Source of the DNA: Marinoscillum pacificum
GTDB lineage: Bacteria > Bacteroidota > Bacteroidia > Cytophagales > Cyclobacteriaceae
Assembly: GCF_024714495.1 (NCBI RefSeq)
Contig: NZ_JAMZMJ010000001.1
Coordinates: forward strand, 558,001-622,000
Length of the DNA stretch: 64,000 nucleotides
Direction: 5' to 3'
Shown here: piece by piece, positions 44,801 to 53,810 of the stretch
Layout of the letters: each line of letters starts with the position of its first letter
How positions within the stretch are numbered: position 1 is the stretch's first letter
Translations under genes and position numbers: made by a program
Notes under the pieces: generated by a model
What the model was told of the DNA's origin: nothing
The model's input: only the letters and a program-made list of their open reading frames with translations
Databases searched by the model: none

Positions 44801-47800
44801 GTGCTTCCAGCTGGGTAAGTCGTGCCATCAATGATGAATTGTGTAACTGTCAACGCATCGCCATCTGCATCACTGTCATTATTCAAAACACCTGAAGCTA
44901 CATCAACTGTCAAGGTTACGTTCTCATCTGTGCTTTTGCTATCATCTACGGCAACTGGTACATTGTTCACTGCTCCTACGCTGATGTCCAAATCTGCTGT
45001 TGCGGTTTCTGAACCGTCAGATACTGTGTAAGTTGCTGTTGGAACAGCTCCTACAAAGTCTGTTGCTGGAACGAAGGTGTAGCTACCATCTCCATTGATC
45101 GTCAAGTCGCCTGAAGTCAGACTTGCAGTGCTACCTGCTGGGTAAGTAGTGCCATCAATGATGAATTGTGTAACTGCCAATGCATCGCCATCCGCATCAC
45201 TATCATTGCTCAATACGCCTGCAGCTGCATCAACTGTCAAGGTTACGTTCTCATCTGTGTTATTGCTATCATCTACGGCAACTGGTGTGTCGTTCACTGG
45301 TGTGATTGTGATCGTTACGGTCGCAGTGTTCGAAGTGGCGCCATCATTGTCATCAATTGTATAAGTGAAGCTGTCAGTAAGCGTTTCACTACCATCATGC
45401 GCAAAGTCAATCGTGCCATCGCCATTGTCTGTCAATGTTCCATTCGATGGGCCACTTACAATCGTAATTGTGCTTAAGTCAATGGTTCCATCCGCATCCG
45501 TGTCGCCATCGGCTACATCTACTGCAAGAGTTGCGCCTTCATTCACTGTCAACGCATCATCGTCTGCTACCGGAGCGTCGTTAACTGGTGTGATCGTGAT
45601 TGTTACTGTTGCAGTATTCGAAGTTGCTCCATCATTGTCATCAATTGTATAAGTGAAGCTGTCAGTAAGCGTTTCACTGCCATCATGTGCATAGTCAATC
45701 GTACCATCGCCATTGTCGGTCAACGTTCCATTAGTTGGACCGCTAACAATCGTGATGCTTGATAGATCAATTGTGCCGTCTGCATCCGTATCGCCATCAG
45801 CTACATCTACGGCTAGAGTTGCGCCTTCATTCACTGTCAACGCATCATCGTCCGCAAATGGAGCGTCGTTTACTGGTGTAACAGTGATCGTTACGGTCGC
45901 AGTATTCGAAGTAGCGCCATCATTATCATCAATTGTATATGTAAAGCTGTCGGATGTCGTTTCTGAGCCATCATGTGCGTAATCGATCGTACCATCGCCA
46001 TTGTCTGTCAATGTTCCGTTTGTTGGACCGCTAACAATTGTAATGCTTGATAAATCTATCGTGCCATCTGCATCTGTGTCGCCATCGGCTACATCTACAG
46101 CTAAAGTTGCGCCTTCATTTACGGTCAACGCATCATCATCAGCAAATGGTGCGTCGTTCACTGGTGTTACTGTGATCGTTACGGTTGCAGTGTTCGAAGT
46201 AGCTCCATCATTGTCATCAATGGTATAAGTGAAGCTGTCGGTAAGCGTTTCACTGCCATCATGCGCATAGTCAATCGTGCCATCGCCATTGTCAGTCAAC
46301 GTTCCATTAGTTGGACCGCTAACAATTGTAATGCTTGATAGATCAATTGTGCCGTCTGCATCCGTGTCGCCATCGGCTACATCTACTGCTAGAGTTGCGC
46401 CTTCATTTACGGTCAACGCATCATCATCTGCTACCGGAGCGTCGTTCACTGGCGTAACTGTGATCGTTACGGTTGCAGTGTTCGAAGTAGCGCCATCATT
46501 GTCATCAATGGTATAAGTGAAGCTGTCGGTAAGCGTTTCACTGCCATCATGCGCATAGTCAATCGTGCCATCGCCATTGTCAGTCAACGTTCCATTAGTT
46601 GGACCGCTAACAATTGTAATGCTTGATAGATCAATTGTGCCGTCTGCATCTGTATCGCCATCTGCAACATCTACAGCTAAAGTTGCTCCTTCATTTACGG
46701 TCAACGCATCATTGTCCGCAAATGGAGCGTCGTTTACTGGTGTAACAGTGATCGTTACGGTCGCAGTATTCGAAGTAGCGCCATCATTATCATCAATTGT
46801 ATATGTAAAGCTGTCGGATGTCGTTTCTGAGCCATCATGTGCGTAATCGATCGTACCATCGCCATTGTCAGTCAACGTTCCGTTCGATGGACCGCTAATA
46901 ATTGTAATGCTTGATAGATCAATTGTGCCGTCTGCATCTGTATCGCCATCGGCAACATCTACTGCTAAAGTTGCTCCTTCATTTACGGTCAAGGCATCAT
47001 CATCTGCTACCGGAGCATCATTCACTGGTGTAACTGTAATCGTTACTGTGGCAGTATTCGAAGTAGCTCCATCATTGTCATCAATGGTATAAGTGAAGCT
47101 GTCGCTAAGCGTTTCACTGCCATCATGCGCATAGTCGATCGTGCCATCGCCATTGTCAGTTAAGGTTCCATTCGATGGACCGCTTACGATGGTGATACTT
47201 GATAGATCAATTGTGCCGTCTGCATCTGTATCGCCATCTGCTACATCTACAGCTAGAGTTGCACCTTCATTTACGGTCAACGCATCATCATCAGCAAACG
47301 GAGCATCGTTTACTGGTGTAACTGTAATCGTTACGGTCGCAGTGTTCGAAGTAGCTCCATCATTGTCATCAATTGTATAAGTGAAGCTGTCAGTAAGCGT
47401 TTCACTGCCATCATGCGCATAGTCAATCGTACCATCGCCATTGTCGGTCAACGTTCCGTTCGATGGACCGCTAATTATGGTAATGCTTGTTAGATCTATA
47501 GTTCCGTCTGCATCCGTATCGCCATCAGCTACATCTACCGCTAGAGTTGCACCTTCATTCACTGTCAACGCATCATCGTCCGCAAATGGAGCGTCGTTTA
47601 CTGGTGTGATTGTGATCGTTACGGTCGCAGTGTTCGAAGTAGCTCCATCATTGTCATCAATTGTATAAGTAAAGCTATCGGTTGTCGTTTCACTGCCATC
47701 ATGGGCATAGTCGATCGTGCCATCGCCATTGTCGGTCAACGTTCCATTTGATGGACCGCCTACAATCGTAATTGTGCTTAAGTCTATTGTGCCGTCTGCA

Positions 47801-50800
47801 TCCGTGTCACCATCAGCTACATCTACGGCTAAAGTAGCTCCCTCATTTACGGTCAACGCATCATCATCAGCAAACGGAGCATCGTTTACTGGTGTAACTG
47901 TGATCGTGACTGTTGCAGTGTTCGAAGTAGCGCCATCATTGTCATCAATGGTATAAGTGAAGCTGTCAGTAAGCGTTTCACTGCCATCATGCGCATAGTC
48001 AATCGTACCATCGCCATTGTCTGTCAAAGTTCCATTTGATGGACCGCTAACAATTGTTATGCTGGAAAGGTCGATGGTTCCATCTGCATCTGTATCGCCA
48101 TCTGCTACATCTACTGCTAGAGTTGTGCCTTCATTTACGGTCAACGCATCATCATCTGCAAACGGAGCGTCGTTTACTGGTGAGATTGTAATCGTTACTG
48201 TCGCAGTGTTCGAAGTAGCGCCATCATTGTCATCAATTGTATAAGTAAAGCTGTCAGTAAGCGTTTCACTGCCATCATGCGCATAGTCAATCGTACCATC
48301 GCCATTGTCTGTCAAGGTTCCATTAGATGGACCGCTTACAATTGTAATTGTGCTTAAGTCTATTGTGCCGTCTGCATCCGTGTCACCATCTGCAACATCT
48401 ACTGCTAAAGTTGCTCCCTCATTTACGGTCAACGCATCATCATCTGCAACCGGAGCATCATTCACTGGTGTAATTGTGATCGTTACGGTCGCAGTATTCG
48501 AAGTGGCGCCATCATTGTCATCAATTGTATAAGTAAAGCTGTCAGTAAGCGTTTCACTGCCATCATGCGCATAGTCGATCGTGCCATCGCCATTGTCTGT
48601 CAATGTTCCATTCGATGGACCGCTAACAATTGTAATTGAGCTTAAGTCAATCGTGCCATCCGCATCTGTGTCGCCATCGGCAACATCTACAGCTAGAGTT
48701 GCGCCTTCATTCACTGTCAAAGCATCATCATCAGCTACCGGAGCATCGTTTACTGGTGTAACTGTGATCGTTACGGTCGCAGTGTTCGAAGTAGCGCCAT
48801 CATTGTCATCAATTGTATAAGTGAAGCTGTCAGTAAGCGTTTCTGAGCCATCATGCGCATAGTCAATCGTGCCATCGCCATTGTCTGTCAAGGTGCCATT
48901 TGATGGACCGCTAACTATGGTAATGCTTGTTAGATCTATAGTTCCGTCTGCATCTGTGTCGCCATCGGCAACATCTACAGCTAGAGTTGCGCCTTCATTC
49001 ACTGTCAAAGCATCATCATCAGCTACCGGAGCATCGTTTACTGGTGTAACTGTGATCGTTACGGTCGCAGTGTTCGAAGTAGCGCCATCATTGTCATCAA
49101 TTGTATAAGTGAAGCTGTCAGTAAGCGTTTCTGAGCCATCATGCGCATAGTCAATCGTGCCATCGCCATTGTCTGTTAAGGTGCCATTTGATGGACCGCT
49201 AACTATCGTAATTGAGCTTAAGTCAATGGTTCCGTCTGCATCCGTGTCGCCATCGGCAACATCTACGGCTAAAGTTGCACCTTCATTTACAGTTAAAGCA
49301 TCATCATCAGCAAACGGAGCGTCATTCACTGGTGTGATTGTGATCGTTACTGTGGCATCATTGGTTTCTCCTAACCCATCCGAAAGCCTGTAAGTGAATG
49401 AATCTGTGATGGTTTCGGATCCATCGTGGATATATTGAAATGTTCCGTTTGCATTTAAGGTGAATGTCCCAGAATGTCTTGTTGGAGGTGTCAATAATGT
49501 AACAGTAAGACTAGTATTAGCTATATCTGTATCATTAACAATAACTCCATACACCGTTGCATCTCCTCCAGAACCATCAGCATCATTCACATCAATAGTT
49601 CCGCCTTCCGCTACAGTATATGAATCATCATTCGCAACAGGAGTATCATTATTGATTACAATAATTACGGTTTGATTCGTAGTGTCTCCATTAACATCTA
49701 CAGTTTGAATATCCACTGAAGTAGACCCAATCACTAAATCAGGTGCCGTAGTGACCGACACAACACCACTACCCGGATCAATGGAAACACCTGCAGGCAA
49801 AGATCCTGATGTTAATTGAGCACAAACAATTGCTCCATCTGCATCTGTAGCATATGCTAGCGTATCTCCATTACTTAAATTATCTATGGTTGTAGCATTG
49901 ACCGTATATACCGCTTCATTGTCACAAGGCAAGTCCACTGGACCAACTCCTACAGAAAGACAGTTTCCAACTTCTACTTTGATCTGCTCGTAAATGTCCG
50001 CTGATAAGTTTGGTATTTCGAGATTTCCAGAACCATCAGAAGTCAAACTTATAGGACCTACAGGGCCAGCTTGAGTTTCAAACGATACATCATAGGTTGT
50101 ACTTAATGCGAGCCCAGTTAGTTCAATTGAGCCATCAGATGAGCCACAACTTGTAGGACGCGTAATAGCTCCTAGAACCAAGGAAGGTGTACCGACATCA
50201 ACTAAACTGGTGATGCCAAGGAGTTTATCAGAATTACACCCTCCAAGGCTAACGTAAATATCTTCGTAATCATCAGCTTCTAATCCACTAATTGTCAAAA
50301 CTCCCAAAACATCAGCTGAAACGTTTACTGTTTGCACTCCAGCACTTGAGGTATAAAAAACATCATACGCTGTAGAAGGAGTCAAACCTGCTAGTGAAAT
50401 AGATCCATCACTAACTCCACACCCAGACGGATTCACAGTAAGTCCTAGATTGATATTAGGAACACCTATTTCAATTAGTGATACAGGCTCCAAAATGACA
50501 TTGGATTCACAAGAGCCACTATTCACACTAATATCAGAATAATTTCCTGCAGATAAACCGGGAATAGTAATCAAGCCTGACACATCACTAGTCAGATTGG
50601 TGGTGACGACACCTGACTCGGTATTGTAAGTAACATCGTAAGCAGTAAAGGGCAAACCACCTGCCAGGACAATAGATCCATCACTTGCTCCACATGAGGT
50701 AGGATTATTAATCAAATTGGTCGAAATATTGAGTAGGCTTCCTACACTGATATCAGCAAGTGGTTCAGACTCACACCCACCTAATGATAATGTCAAATCA

Positions 50801-52752
50801 CTGTAAGTATCTGGACTTAATCCTGAAAGTAAAATTTCACCAAGAGCTCCACTATTAATGTTCGTCAAGTTTTGTACACCTGCCGAAGTTCTATAGGAAA
50901 TATCAAAATTCTCGTTAGCAGCTAAACCTGTCAATAAAATTGATGCGTCACCTGCACCACATGTAGTCTCAGGAGTCACTACTCCCAGAGAAAGTGCAGG
51001 CAATAAATTCAAGTCTACTGGGCAAACCAACGTGTTTGACTCGCATCCATTCAAGGAAACACTGATATCACTGTATTCATCTATTCCCAATCCGGTGATA
51101 GAAATGGTTCCGCTATTAGAAGTAATTTGTGTTGTTTGCACTCCCAATGAATTGGTATAAGTGATATCATACAAATAATCAGTAACTGGCAACCCAATCA
51201 ATGAAATGGCCCCATCAACTCCTGCACAAACTGAAGGCAAAGACAAACTACCCAGAGCTATTTCCAATGCCTCTACATCTACTAATTCGATGATATCTGA
51301 AAGCACGTTTGACTGACAAGTTCCATCAGTCACATATAAATCTGTATAAACACCACCATCTAGCCCAGATAGAGTTATTAACCCAGTGAGATCTGCGGTA
51401 ACAGACACAGCTGACTGATCTACCGCATCTAACTTATAATTTAAGTCATACGTTTGGCCAGGAACTAAACCACTGATCACTACCGCACCATCAGGTACGA
51501 GACAATTCAGAGGACTTACTGCTGATACTAAGGCTATAGGTGCCAGGTTAAACAAATTCACTTCTGAAATGGGTGATGAATAACACCCTGTAATGGGGTT
51601 TGATACTCTTATATTTCTATAAACCCCAGCGGATAAATTTGGTAAAGTTATGAATCCTGATCCGTCAGCTGTGGAATTTACTAAAACGGTGTTTCCATCG
51701 GTATTCTCATATTCTACATCTACATTTAACAGCGGAGTTATTCCCTGAAGAGTAATACTTCCATCATTTAATCCGCATGTGGGAGCACTTGTACTACTAA
51801 CTACAATTGGAAGAGACAATAACCCATCATATATTGTTATTCTATCCATTAGAATCCCCGCACTACACCCGTCTCTGGATATTTCGAACTCACTATATGT
51901 ACCTGCACTCAAACCAGATATGGTGATCAGCCCCGCAATATTTGAAGTAAACGTGGCAGGTCCAACCGTAGTAGAACCATCAAAATAAGATATTTCATAG
52001 TCTGCAACTTCTAATAATGATGCATTGATCAGAATAGACCCTGTACCACCGCAAAGTAAGGGCTGAATAGGAACTCCAAGTGAAAGTGAGGGAACAGAAG
52101 GCTCCTCCAAGTCAATCGCACACAAGATATTAGAAGTACATCCATTCAGGTCTGCATAAATTTCCTGTAAGCTACCATCACCTAAACCTGAAATAGACAC
52201 TCTTCCTAGAGCATCTGCTGTCACAGAAAGCGATTGAAATCCACTTTCATCCGTATAATAAAGATCATAATCAGTAAATGGAACGAACCCTAAAAGCTCC
52301 ACAGCACCATCTAATGCTCCACAAACAGTAGGGTTAGACAATACGCCTTGCGAAATAATCGGTGGAACAGTTAACTCAACCGTTGCACTAGGCAAACTCT
52401 CCACTTTTCCTTCGGCAGTTACAGTAGCAGATAAAATACCTGAAGTAAGACTAACGCCTGCTAACTCCCAGGTACCATCCGCCTGAACTTCAGTTGTTCC
52501 TAATGACACTGCAACATCTGCCAGGCTAGTCTGAACGAATACGTCTATTAGTGAACCAGCTGCTTCTGTGGAAGTACCTTCTATTTTGGTGAGTACATCT
52601 GTTGAACAAAAATCAGTCGTAATAATAGGTGTATCACTTCGACTGCATTGTGCCTTTGAGGGCATGGCAAAAAAGAGTAGCGCTAGACAACCGAATAGGA
52701 TTAATAAGGTTCTAGGTAAAATTCTTAGTTTCAAAGTAAACGAATGTTTCAT
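41893..52752 (-). CDS. giant repeat adhesin, SprB-like type IX secretion substrate
   Basis: A 3619-residue secreted surface protein. Order: signal peptide (MKHSFTLKLRILPRTLLILF region, about 1-35). About nine SprB-like repeats of about 90 residues (about 120-940), each with a CG..DGSI-type start and a GL-AG-Y-DI strand. One Ig-like and one divergent domain (940-1142). Fourteen 96-residue tandem repeats (1143-2486) and eight 109-residue repeats (2487-3358), both of the Big_9/cadherin-like kind. Another divergent domain and an Asp-rich calcium-binding stretch (TDGDGLSDCEE and similar). Last, a gliding-type C-terminal domain (NTVTPNGDGLNDYFKI) for type IX export. It is probably involved in adhesion or gliding and is very acidic. 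Confidence 0.9.
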   Translation of the reverse strand: MKHSFTLKLRILPRTLLILFGCLALLFFAMPSKAQCSRSDTPIITTDFCSTDVLTKIEGTSTEAAGSLIDVFVQTSLADVAVSLGTTEVQADGTWELAGVSLTSGILSATVTAEGKVESLPSATVELTVPPIISQGVLSNPTVCGALDGAVELLGFVPFTDYDLYYTDESGFQSLSVTADALGRVSISGLGDGSLQEIYADLNGCTSNILCAIDLEEPSVPSLSLGVPIQPLLCGGTGSILINASLLEVADYEISYFDGSTTVGPATFTSNIAGLITISGLSAGTYSEFEISRDGCSAGILMDRITIYDGLLSLPIVVSSTSAPTCGLNDGSITLQGITPLLNVDVEYENTDGNTVLVNSTADGSGFITLPNLSAGVYRNIRVSNPITGCYSSPISEVNLFNLAPIALVSAVSPLNCLVPDGAVVISGLVPGQTYDLNYKLDAVDQSAVSVTADLTGLITLSGLDGGVYTDLYVTDGTCQSNVLSDIIELVDVEALEIALGSLSLPSVCAGVDGAISLIGLPVTDYLYDITYTNSLGVQTTQITSNSGTISITGLGIDEYSDISVSLNGCESNTLVCPVDLNLLPALSLGVVTPETTCGAGDASILLTGLAANENFDISYRTSAGVQNLTNINSGALGEILLSGLSPDTYSDLTLSLGGCESEPLADISVGSLLNISTNLINNPTSCGASDGSIVLAGGLPFTAYDVTYNTESGVVTTNLTSDVSGLITIPGLSAGNYSDISVNSGSCESNVILEPVSLIEIGVPNINLGLTVNPSGCGVSDGSISLAGLTPSTAYDVFYTSSAGVQTVNVSADVLGVLTISGLEADDYEDIYVSLGGCNSDKLLGITSLVDVGTPSLVLGAITRPTSCGSSDGSIELTGLALSTTYDVSFETQAGPVGPISLTSDGSGNLEIPNLSADIYEQIKVEVGNCLSVGVGPVDLPCDNEAVYTVNATTIDNLSNGDTLAYATDADGAIVCAQLTSGSLPAGVSIDPGSGVVSVTTAPDLVIGSTSVDIQTVDVNGDTTNQTVIIVINNDTPVANDDSYTVAEGGTIDVNDADGSGGDATVYGVIVNDTDIANTSLTVTLLTPPTRHSGTFTLNANGTFQYIHDGSETITDSFTYRLSDGLGETNDATVTITITPVNDAPFADDDALTVNEGATLAVDVADGDTDADGTIDLSSITIVSGPSNGTLTDNGDGTIDYAHDGSETLTDSFTYTIDDNDGATSNTATVTITVTPVNDAPVADDDALTVNEGATLAVDVADGDTDADGTIDLTSITIVSGPSNGTLTDNGDGTIDYAHDGSETLTDSFTYTIDDNDGATSNTATVTITVTPVNDAPVADDDALTVNEGATLAVDVADGDTDADGTIDLSSITIVSGPSNGTLTDNGDGTIDYAHDGSETLTDSFTYTIDDNDGATSNTATVTITITPVNDAPVADDDALTVNEGATLAVDVADGDTDADGTIDLSTITIVSGPSNGTLTDNGDGTIDYAHDGSETLTDSFTYTIDDNDGATSNTATVTITISPVNDAPFADDDALTVNEGTTLAVDVADGDTDADGTIDLSSITIVSGPSNGTLTDNGDGTIDYAHDGSETLTDSFTYTIDDNDGATSNTATVTITVTPVNDAPFADDDALTVNEGATLAVDVADGDTDADGTIDLSTITIVGGPSNGTLTDNGDGTIDYAHDGSETTTDSFTYTIDDNDGATSNTATVTITITPVNDAPFADDDALTVNEGATLAVDVADGDTDADGTIDLTSITIISGPSNGTLTDNGDGTIDYAHDGSETLTDSFTYTIDDNDGATSNTATVTITVTPVNDAPFADDDALTVNEGATLAVDVADGDTDADGTIDLSSITIVSGPSNGTLTDNGDGTIDYAHDGSETLSDSFTYTIDDNDGATSNTATVTITVTPVNDAPVADDDALTVNEGATLAVDVADGDTDADGTIDLSSITIISGPSNGTLTDNGDGTIDYAHDGSETTSDSFTYTIDDNDGATSNTATVTITVTPVNDAPFADNDALTVNEGATLAVDVADGDTDADGTIDLSSITIVSGPTNGTLTDNGDGTIDYAHDGSETLTDSFTYTIDDNDGATSNTATVTITVTPVNDAPVADDDALTVNEGATLAVDVADGDTDADGTIDLSSITIVSGPTNGTLTDNGDGTIDYAHDGSETLTDSFTYTIDDNDGATSNTATVTITVTPVNDAPFADDDALTVNEGATLAVDVADGDTDADGTIDLSSITIVSGPTNGTLTDNGDGTIDYAHDGSETTSDSFTYTIDDNDGATSNTATVTITVTPVNDAPFADDDALTVNEGATLAVDVADGDTDADGTIDLSSITIVSGPTNGTLTDNGDGTIDYAHDGSETLTDSFTYTIDDNDGATSNTATVTITITPVNDAPVADDDALTVNEGATLAVDVADGDTDADGTIDLSTITIVSGPSNGTLTDNGDGTIDFAHDGSETLTDSFTYTIDDNDGATSNTATVTITITPVNDTPVAVDDSNNTDENVTLTVDAAAGVLSNDSDADGDALAVTQFIIDGTTYPAGSTASLTSGDLTINGDGSYTFVPATDFVGAVPTATYTVSDGSETATADLDISVGAVNNVPVAVDDSKSTDENVTLTVDVASGVLNNDSDADGDALTVTQFIIDGTTYPAGSTASLTSGDLTINSDGSYTFVPATDFVGVVPTATYTITDGSETATAELEISVGAVNNVPVAVDDSNSTDENVTLIVDAASGVLNNDSDADGDVLTVTQFIIDGTTYPAGSTASLTSGDLTINSDGSYIFVPATDFVGVVPIATYTVTDGSATATADLDISVGAVNNAPVAVDDSNSTDENETLTVDAASGVLNNDSDADGDALTVTQFIIDGTTYPAGSTASLTSGDLTINSDGSYTFVPATDFVGVVPTATYTVTDGSETATADLVISVSAVNNAPVAVNDSNSTDENVTLTVDAASGVLNNDSDADGDALTVTQFIIDGTTYPAGSTASLTSGDLTINSDGSYTFVPATDFVGVVPTATYTVTDGSATATADLDISVGAVNNAPVAVDDSNSIDENVTLTVDAASGVLNNDSDADGDALTVTQFIIDGTTYPAGSTASLTSGDLTINSDGSYTFVPATDFVGVVPTATYTVTDGSETATADLIISIGAVNNAPVAVDDSNSTDENVTLTVDAASGVLNNDSDADGDALTVTQFIIDGTTYPAGSTASLTSGDLTINSDGSYTFVPATDFVGVVPTATYTVTDGSETATADLVISVGAVNNAPVAVNDSNSTDENVTLTVDAASGVLNNDSDADGDALTVTQFIIDGTTYPAGSTASLTSGDLTINSDGSYTFVPATDFVGVVPTATYTVTDGSETATADLVINVNGVGSAPIATDDAYETSTCIEIMANVLDNDSDQNGDDLNVVLVTEVTNGSLELNADGSFTYSANSDFIGQDSFIYMVCNTGSLCAEGVATINVTQGADTDGDGLSDCEEYGDGDDPRDSDGDGDPDYDDPDDDNDGIPTEDELEDEDQDCDGDGIPSYLDDLEDCEELDVTNTVTPNGDGLNDYFKILGIEIYESNTVLIYNRWGNIVYKISGYNNNRGANTFVGISNTMNSNSNLPDGTYFYVIKASLEGKVKTQRGSLEIRN
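42679..45294 (-). repeat. eight exact 327-bp tandem repeats (109 residues)
   Basis: Eight units spaced exactly 327 bp (8 x 327 = 2616) encode a domain starting APVAVDDSNSTDENVTLTVD and containing NDSDADGDALTVTQFIIDGT. Units differ by a few residues (such as K/N after DDS, and I/T/V at set positions). The antisense strand shows matching spurious open frames every 327 bp. Confidence 0.95.
45295..49326 (-). repeat. fourteen exact 288-bp tandem repeats (96 residues)
   Basis: 4032 bp, exactly 14 x 288. Each unit reads APFADDDALTVNEGATLAVD (or APVADDD), then DGDTDADGTIDL, NGTLTDNGDGTIDYAHDGSE and TYTIDDNDGATSNTATVTIT. Variation is limited to F/V at the start, S/T in SSIT/STIT, S/T in PSNG/PTNG, and LTD, TTD, LSD or TSD. 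Stretches of over 140 bp are identical at 288- and 864-bp offsets. Confidence 0.95.
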
Positions 52753-53087
52753 GTGTGGGCGACATTTAATATTAGTACACCACTAAGTAGTATGAAGACA
52801 AGTGCGAGAGGCTATGATTTTCGGCGAGAAACAAATTTATTCGACCATTGGTAATTTTTCTTCGTTAATTGGAGATCCAAAAAATCCAGCAATCAACTGA
52901 ATAACAAGCAGTTAATTAGTATAAATACCTAATTTTAAATAAAAGATATAAGTATTATACCTATGTATTTAACTTATACTGTCTTCAGTATAAGTCAACT
53001 CTAACTGGTCATATTTTGTAACATAAGTGGTTCTTTTTCACCCCAGATTTGAATGATTGAAATGACCGATTATATAATTTAAACAAA
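52753..53087. other. upstream region of the giant adhesin with palindromes
   Basis: No gene. A perfect 10-bp inverted repeat, ACTTATACTG (52972-52981) with CAGTATAAGT (52986-52995), has a four-base loop. TATAAGTA joined directly to TTATACCTA lies at 52947-52963. A TAAATTTG box on the minus strand (52832-52839) may be the -7 element. The rest is AT-rich. Confidence 0.6.
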
Positions 53088-53709
53088 GATTTATGTTAAA
53101 TCAGAGCTACAACATGCTGAAGGTGGTCATGACTGGTGGCACATTTAGCGGGTCTGGAAATCATCGAAGGAAATAGCTAATTCAGAAAAAGTCAATTTAT
53201 TGATTGTAGAGCTCGGTGCAATGCTGCACGACATTGCTGGTTCTAAATTTCATGATGGAGATGAAACAATTGGCCCAATGAAAGCTGCTGCATTTTTGAA
53301 ATCTATCAACTTAGAGAACTCTATCATCGAGCATGTAGTCAATATATATCATCAAGCACATATCCTTCAAGGGTGGAAATCAAGTCCAAACGTTTAAATC
53401 TCCTGAGCTAGATGTGGTGCAGGATGCGGATCGTCTGGATGCAATCGGTGCCATTGGCATCGCCAGAACATTCAATTATGGAGGGTTCAAAAACCGGGAG
53501 TTGTACAATCCAGCTATCCCTCCTAACCTGAATATGACCAAAGATGAATACAAGAAAAGAACTGCACCGACCATCAACCATTACTATGAAAACTCTTGCT
53601 ACTCAAAGATCGAATAAACACCGAAACAGGTAGAACACTTACTCAAAGACGTCATGACTTTATGGAGCGATTCCTGGAAGTGTTTTATCGGGAGTGGGAT
53701 GGCAAATAA
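53088..53709 (+). pseudogene. decayed copy of the HD phosphohydrolase gene
   Basis: Closely related to the HD gene at 38167-38817 over most of its length, for example GGTGGTCATGACTGGTGGCA and the FNYGGFKNRELYNPAIPP segment. It is dead: the first about 15 codons are missing, the Glu after HI in the WWHIERVW element is now a TAG stop, there are frame changes near 53345-53395, and a base is lost near 53588 in the YEKLLL region. HDIAD has also become HDIAG. It lies on the same strand as the intact gene, about 14.9 kb away. Confidence 0.9.
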
Positions 53710-53713
53710 AAGC

Positions 53714-53752
53714 AAACCCTGACAATCCGCTAGGGAGCAGATATCAGGGTTT
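53714..53752 (+). terminator. terminator after the HD pseudogene
   Basis: AAACCCTGA (53714-53722) pairs with TCAGGGTTT (53744-53752) across a 21-base loop. It has the same stem core as other terminators here, but only TTT follows. Confidence 0.6.
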
Positions 53753-53810
53753 CGCCAGTAGGTCTCCCAATATTACGATTTTAGACCATCAACAATCAAT
53801 CAGGACCGAC

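Noticed and set aside
42860-49393. Series of plus-strand open frames of about 70-100 residues, one per repeat unit
   Set aside because: They are exact antisense shadows of the adhesin repeats, spaced at 288 or 327 bp, with low-complexity Ser/Val-rich translations and no family features.
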